Positions 60,502-64,000 of a DNA stretch of 64,000 bases are shown here, piece after piece; within the stretch, counting starts at the first letter, position 1, and each line of letters opens with the position of its first letter. A program made the position numbers and the translations under genes. The DNA lies in contig JAWLBR010000003.1 of assembly GCA_041687495.1 (NCBI GenBank), forward strand, positions 9,176 to 73,175, written 5' to 3'. Under the pieces are notes generated by a model that was not told the DNA's origin, ran no database searches, and saw only the letters and a list, made by a program, of their open reading frames with translations. This DNA comes from JAWLBR01 sp041687495 (lineage in GTDB: Bacteria > Bacillota > Limnochordia > DTU087 > JAAYGB01).

Positions 60502-61875
60502 ATGGACAACGATATGACGAAAGGCAATGTGTTTGGAACACTGCTTCGCTTTACAGGACCGCTAATTATCTCAGGTCTGCTGCAGCAGTTATACTACATT
60601 ACTGACTCGATGATCGTCGGGAATTTCTTGGGTGAGTCGGCGCTGGCCGCGGTCGGAGTCTCCTCGCCGGTGTTCAACATCTTCATATTTACCATCACGG
60701 GTTTGGTCTCCGGATTTACGATTCTAGTCTCCCATTATTACGGAGCCAAGGACTATGAGAGAGTCTCCAAACTCTCGAATACCTTTTTCCTTTTCATCGT
60801 GGTTTTGGGCTGTGTGGTGTCCATCGTAGGGACGATGGCTAAGGATAGCATTTTAGTTATGCTAAATACGCCGGTAGAGGTCTTGGCACCTGGCAGCGAG
60901 TACCTGGCTATCGCATTTGGTGGGATTCCTTTTTTGCTTCTGTATAACCTGTGTGGTTCTATGCTGCGGGCGATTGGAGATAGCAAGACACCACTGTATG
61001 CGGTTGTCTTATCCAGCGTTGTTAACATTATTCTGGACCTAGTGTTCATTAACTCCTTTCACTGGGGGATCAAGGGTGTCGCGGCCGCAACAGTTGTTGC
61101 CCAGATTATCTCAAGTGCATGCCTGCTTGTGTACGTTCACAGGAAATACCCGATGTTTCGCATTTCCTTGCGGAAGGAATTGCGGGATGTTTCTCTATTC
61201 CTCGAGAGCCTGAAATTAGGTGCGCCAAGAGTGATTCAGTCCAGTGCTGCCTCTGTCGGCTCGCTGCTTCTGCAGAATATCATGAACTCCTTTGGTGTTG
61301 ATGTGGTAACGGCAATCACAACAGCCTACAAGATCGACTCGTTGACCTTGCTGCCGGTTGTCAACATCTCGGTGGCGATCTCCATTTTCGTGGGTCAGAA
61401 CATCGGCGCTAACAACATGACCAGGGCGAAAGAGGGTCTGAAAAAGGGGGTCATCCTTGCCATAGGGTTGGCTGCTGTCACCACCTTGTTTGTCGTGTTA
61501 TCTGGTTTTACCCTGATGAAGGCCTTCGGTGTCTCCAACCAGGTAGCCGGCATTGGGCTACGGTTTTTCCGGATCTGTGCCGTGTTCTACCCGATATTTG
61601 GCGTGCAAAGTGCCTATGCTGGATTCCTGCAGGGCAGCAAGGATGTGATGTTTACGTCCGTAGGAGACATCATCTGTCTTGCTTCACGGGTGGTCTTGTC
61701 ATATGCCCTGGCGGCCAGGCTCGGCGCTGACGTGATAGCCATTAGTGAGATGTGGTCCTGGGTATTGGGCGCATCTCTCTACTTCGTCAGATATAGAAGG
61801 CGCCATTCGGGGACATACGGCAGCGAGGCCGAGTTGGTAGATGCCGAAGACAGCGTAGTTGTCTCGAAAGACTAG
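60502..61875 (+). CDS. MATE-family efflux protein
   Basis: A 457-residue MATE transporter with about 12 hydrophobic segments. It opens with TKGNVFGTLLRFTGPLIISGLLQQLYYITDSMIVGNFLG, the usual NorM/DinF-type start, and has the GSMLRAIGDSKTPLYA element. The ATG at 60502 has TTGGAGGAC upstream and starts within a longer open frame from 60439. The C-terminal tail is acidic. The MATE gene at 34621 is a different subtype. Substrate unknown. Confidence 0.92.
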   Translation: MDNDMTKGNVFGTLLRFTGPLIISGLLQQLYYITDSMIVGNFLGESALAAVGVSSPVFNIFIFTITGLVSGFTILVSHYYGAKDYERVSKLSNTFFLFIVVLGCVVSIVGTMAKDSILVMLNTPVEVLAPGSEYLAIAFGGIPFLLLYNLCGSMLRAIGDSKTPLYAVVLSSVVNIILDLVFINSFHWGIKGVAAATVVAQIISSACLLVYVHRKYPMFRISLRKELRDVSLFLESLKLGAPRVIQSSAASVGSLLLQNIMNSFGVDVVTAITTAYKIDSLTLLPVVNISVAISIFVGQNIGANNMTRAKEGLKKGVILAIGLAAVTTLFVVLSGFTLMKAFGVSNQVAGIGLRFFRICAVFYPIFGVQSAYAGFLQGSKDVMFTSVGDIICLASRVVLSYALAARLGADVIAISEMWSWVLGASLYFVRYRRRHSGTYGSEAELVDAEDSVVVSKD

Positions 61876-61896
61876 GGCGAAGGGCCTAGTCGTAGA

Positions 61897-62607
61897 TCAT
61901 CGGTGCTTGAGCCTTGAGCCGACTAGGTACACAACCGCTACCATTAGAAGCCCCAAACCGCCGACAATGAAATACGTAGATATCTTCTCTTCCGCAAACA
62001 TGCGTGTCTGCCACCAAATTCGGGGCATCGCAACGATGTCCCGAATCTTCCAGTGCTCTTTTTCGCCGATGCAAAAGACGTATTTGCCACTGTTTCCAGT
62101 GTGATCGAACACAGCGAAGTAGTATTCACCGGATGATGGGGCCACGGCACGTAGCTCCTGCTTCCTCCAATATCTCGTTTGGGTAAAGGGTTCAAAGAAT
62201 ACTTTGGGTTTCTCACCCTCGTAGAGAGCGACATTAATACCTTCATCGTCCTTAATGTCAAGGAAGTCCTCCACGGGTATGCCCGCTGTCTTGTTGGGGA
62301 GTCCCGGTCCGATCAGGGCAAAGGTTGGACTGAAGCCGTGAAGGCGTTTCAGCCTGGGTATGAGCATAGAGCTAAAGATCTCTTCGCCTGTCCTGGCAGT
62401 AAAGCGATAGTAATCAACTTCTCTGGGGCGAGTCAGTTGCGTATAGGCTGCCCGCGATACTTGATGATCAGAGACGACAATGGGGTGGGAGCGAGTCGCC
62501 GGGGCAGAAGTCTGCAAGGGCTTGTGCGCATGCACCGCATCCGGTGCGAGGAGCATCAGGAGAATAACGGCTATCCAGTATGTTCGAATGTACCTAGAGC
62601 CACCCAT
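61897..62607 (-). CDS. Exported single-pass membrane protein of unknown function
   Basis: A 236-residue protein with a signal peptide (WIAVILLMLLAPDAVHA), a ~170-residue beta-rich exported domain (TRPREVDYYRFTARTGEE, SSGEYYFAVFDHTGNSGKYVFCIGEKEHW) and a C-terminal membrane anchor (YFIVGGLGLLMVAVVYLV) with a basic cytoplasmic end. The domain resembles prepeptidase-like (PPC) surface folds. No family is recognised with confidence. AGGAGGG lies 7 bases before the ATG. It converges with the MATE gene, with only 21 bases between the stops. Confidence 0.78.
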   Translation of the reverse strand: MGGSRYIRTYWIAVILLMLLAPDAVHAHKPLQTSAPATRSHPIVVSDHQVSRAAYTQLTRPREVDYYRFTARTGEEIFSSMLIPRLKRLHGFSPTFALIGPGLPNKTAGIPVEDFLDIKDDEGINVALYEGEKPKVFFEPFTQTRYWRKQELRAVAPSSGEYYFAVFDHTGNSGKYVFCIGEKEHWKIRDIVAMPRIWWQTRMFAEEKISTYFIVGGLGLLMVAVVYLVGSRLKHR

Positions 62608-63010
62608 CGATATCCCTCCTGTGATTGTATTGTGCCCCCAGAAAAAGAAAAACCGTCACCAGAATCTCTTGAGGCGGTACTGGTGGTGATACCAGGCTGT
62701 GGGAGGGAGATTTACGATGTAGGCGGCTCAGATTAGCTAGGCGCGGCGTAGTGGAGATCGTAGCTTAGGCGCTTACGATGCCAGTACTTGAGACTGTCAT
62801 CTCTCTGTGGATAAAAGCGTGCAGGCGATGATGCTGGTCTGTCTCTCCAAGACTGTTGATGCTATAGGATAGAATTGGACATCGGATACACCGACGTATA
62901 TTCACTAAAATTAATAGCCAATGATGATGAGTTACAGACAATTATGATATATAATGGATCATGTTAGGGGTTGTACCCTGACATGAATACTTCTCTAATG
63001 GGGGGTTATC
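62608..63010. other. Intergenic region with promoter and palindrome before the beta-helix gene
   Basis: A 400-base stretch that turns AT-rich toward the end. It holds a TATAAT (62950-62955) and a long palindrome (62959-62986). No supported ORF on either strand. Confidence 0.45.
62950..62986 (+). promoter_or_regulatory. Promoter -10 and operator-like palindrome of the beta-helix gene
   Basis: TATAAT (62950-62955) is followed at the predicted transcription start by an inverted repeat, TCATGTTAGGG and CCCTGACATGA (62959-62986), 11-bp arms with one G-T mismatch and a 6-base centre. The -35 region is unclear. A repressor bound here would block the promoter. Confidence 0.5.
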
Positions 63011-64000
63011 ATGAAATACTATGTAGACGCACAAGCTGCGAGAGACGGCAATGGTTCCATCGAGAGACCATTCCGAAGGATCAACGAAGCCGCGAAGCTG
63101 GCGCTTCCCGGTGATGAAGTGCTGGTAGCACCGGGGGTTTACCGGGAATATGTAGATCCGGTTCATGCCGGTACTGAAGATGCCCGTATCACTTATTCTA
63201 GTACTACACCTCTTGGTGCTGTGATCACCGGCGCGGAACAGATAAAAACCTGGCAGCATTACAAAGAAAATGTCTGGGTATGCCGGATCGCAAACAGTGT
63301 TTTCGGTGATTACAATCCTTATGCAACTTTAGTATATGGAGACTGGTATTTCGCAACACCGAATAAGCACACCGGCTGTGTTTACTTAAATGACAAGGCG
63401 CTGTATGAAGCCACAACTCTAGAGGAGTGTATCCAAGGCGATATCTATGAATGTAGCTGGGTACCGGAAGAATCTGTCTATAAGTGGTATACCGAACAGG
63501 ATACAGATGCTGATGAAACGATCATTTATGCCAATTTCCAGGGCAAAGATCCAAATGAGGAAAACGTAGAGATTAATGTCCGTCGCGAGTGTTTCATGCC
63601 TTCTAAAACCGGCATCGGTTATCATACGGTCCGCGGTTTTAGGATTGACAAAGCTGCCACCACCTGGGCACCGCCTGCAGCTTTTCAGGATGGTATGATC
63701 GGTCCTCACTGGAGCAAAGGTTGGATCATTGAGGATTGCGAAATCTCCAACAGCAAGTGTGCTGGCATTTCTCTGGGCAAATATCTTGACCCTGACAACG
63801 ACCATTACTTTACAACCAAATATGTAAAAAGTCCTACCCAGATGGAACGAGATGCGCTCTGCCGTGGCCAGTATCACGGATGGCTGAAAGAAAAAGTCGG
63901 CAGTCACATAGTTCGCCGCTGTAACATTCACCATTGTGAACAGGGCGGCATTATTGGCCGTATGGGCGGTGTGTTTAGTATCATTGAGGACAACCACATT
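63011..64000 (+). CDS. Right-handed parallel beta-helix protein, 3'-truncated by the window edge
   Basis: The frame runs open from ATG 63011 to the last base (330 codons) with no stop, so it is cut by the window. It starts MKYYVDAQAARDGNGSIERPF, then RINEAAKLALPGDEVLVAPGVYREYV, the classic start of pectate-lyase-like and other polysaccharide-lyase beta-helices. Later GWIIEDCEISNSKCAGISLG and RRCNIHHCEQGGIIG show the repeated helix coils. There is no signal peptide in the visible part. The ribosome site (GGGGGG) is weak. Codon and base use look AT-richer than the rest of the window, hinting at acquisition. The likely role is glycan binding or cleavage. Confidence 0.8.
   Translation, partial: MKYYVDAQAARDGNGSIERPFRRINEAAKLALPGDEVLVAPGVYREYVDPVHAGTEDARITYSSTTPLGAVITGAEQIKTWQHYKENVWVCRIANSVFGDYNPYATLVYGDWYFATPNKHTGCVYLNDKALYEATTLEECIQGDIYECSWVPEESVYKWYTEQDTDADETIIYANFQGKDPNEENVEINVRRECFMPSKTGIGYHTVRGFRIDKAATTWAPPAAFQDGMIGPHWSKGWIIEDCEISNSKCAGISLGKYLDPDNDHYFTTKYVKSPTQMERDALCRGQYHGWLKEKVGSHIVRRCNIHHCEQGGIIGRMGGVFSIIEDNHI

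Noticed and set aside
62179..62736. 185-codon plus-strand ORF opposite the exported membrane protein
   Set aside because: Antisense to a gene with signal peptide, anchor and ribosome site; it is composition-driven.
1..64000. CRISPR arrays, tRNA or rRNA genes, insertion sequences, prophage
   Set aside because: I saw no direct-repeat/spacer pattern, tRNA-like TpsiC arm in a cloverleaf, transposase or phage structural gene.

Overview
The window is one stretch of bacterial chromosome. It is densely coded on both strands, looks slightly above half G+C by eye, and uses strong purine-rich Shine-Dalgarno sites, many GTG/TTG starts and sigma-A-type promoters. The gene families (paired ABC exporters, an 805-residue leuS, Trx-coupled arsC, a LysM protein without signal peptide, lipid-independent solute-binding proteins) fit a Gram-positive-type, Firmicutes-like organism. 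A deep-branching clostridial or Limnochordia-like lineage from an anaerobic, plant- or waste-rich habitat is my guess and cannot be proved from this sequence. I see no tRNA, rRNA, CRISPR array, insertion sequence or prophage.

Layout. 1-3.4 kb: two adjacent ABC exporter half-transporters, the first cut by the window edge. 3.5-7.0 kb: leuS with its own promoter and terminator, divergent from a HAD-family phosphatase. 7.1-13.3 kb: an MFS pump, an MFS-regulator operon with a good promoter and candidate operator, and a third ABC exporter ending at a strong terminator. 13.3-17.6 kb: two uroporphyrinogen-decarboxylase (URO-D) superfamily proteins and an orphan family-5 solute-binding protein. 17.8-22.5 kb: a LysM protein, two aldo/keto reductases and a heparinase II/III-like protein. 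22.7-26.2 kb: a four-gene set (methyltransferase, glycine-zipper protein, nucleotidyltransferase, phosphotransferase). 26.5-31.9 kb: FtsH, a sulfatase and a secreted M20 hydrolase. 32.2-34.5 kb: an arsenic-type operon (regulator, arsenate reductase, CxxC thioredoxin-like protein, permease). 34.6-38.2 kb: a MATE pump, a promoter-equipped 48-codon ORF, a frameshifted MFS gene and a zinc-ribbon protein. 38.3-51.4 kb: mostly housekeeping and hydrolytic genes (two beta-lactamase-fold hydrolases, ilvE, an alpha/beta hydrolase, prfC, an FAD enzyme, D-malate/tartrate dehydrogenase) mixed with three small P-loop kinases. 51.4-62.6 kb: membrane proteins, then a sugar ABC operon whose binding-protein gene carries an in-frame TAG, followed by a CcdA-like protein, a third URO-D-family protein and a second MATE pump. 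The last kilobase starts a beta-helix (polysaccharide-lyase-like) gene with a long palindrome over its promoter.

Together the genes describe a heterotrophic scavenger of plant or sulfated/uronic polysaccharides (heparinase-like, sulfatase, beta-helix protein, sugar and oligopeptide binding proteins, aldo/keto reductases) with a large export capacity (three ABC half-exporters, three MFS pumps, two MATE pumps) and arsenic handling. The most useful leads are a 13-residue leader ORF upstream of prfC, the promoter-driven 48-codon ORF, the CcdA-like protein with an extra extracytoplasmic domain, the URO-D paralogues placed next to transport genes, and two gene-breaking mutations (frameshift in an MFS gene, amber codon in a sugar-binding protein).
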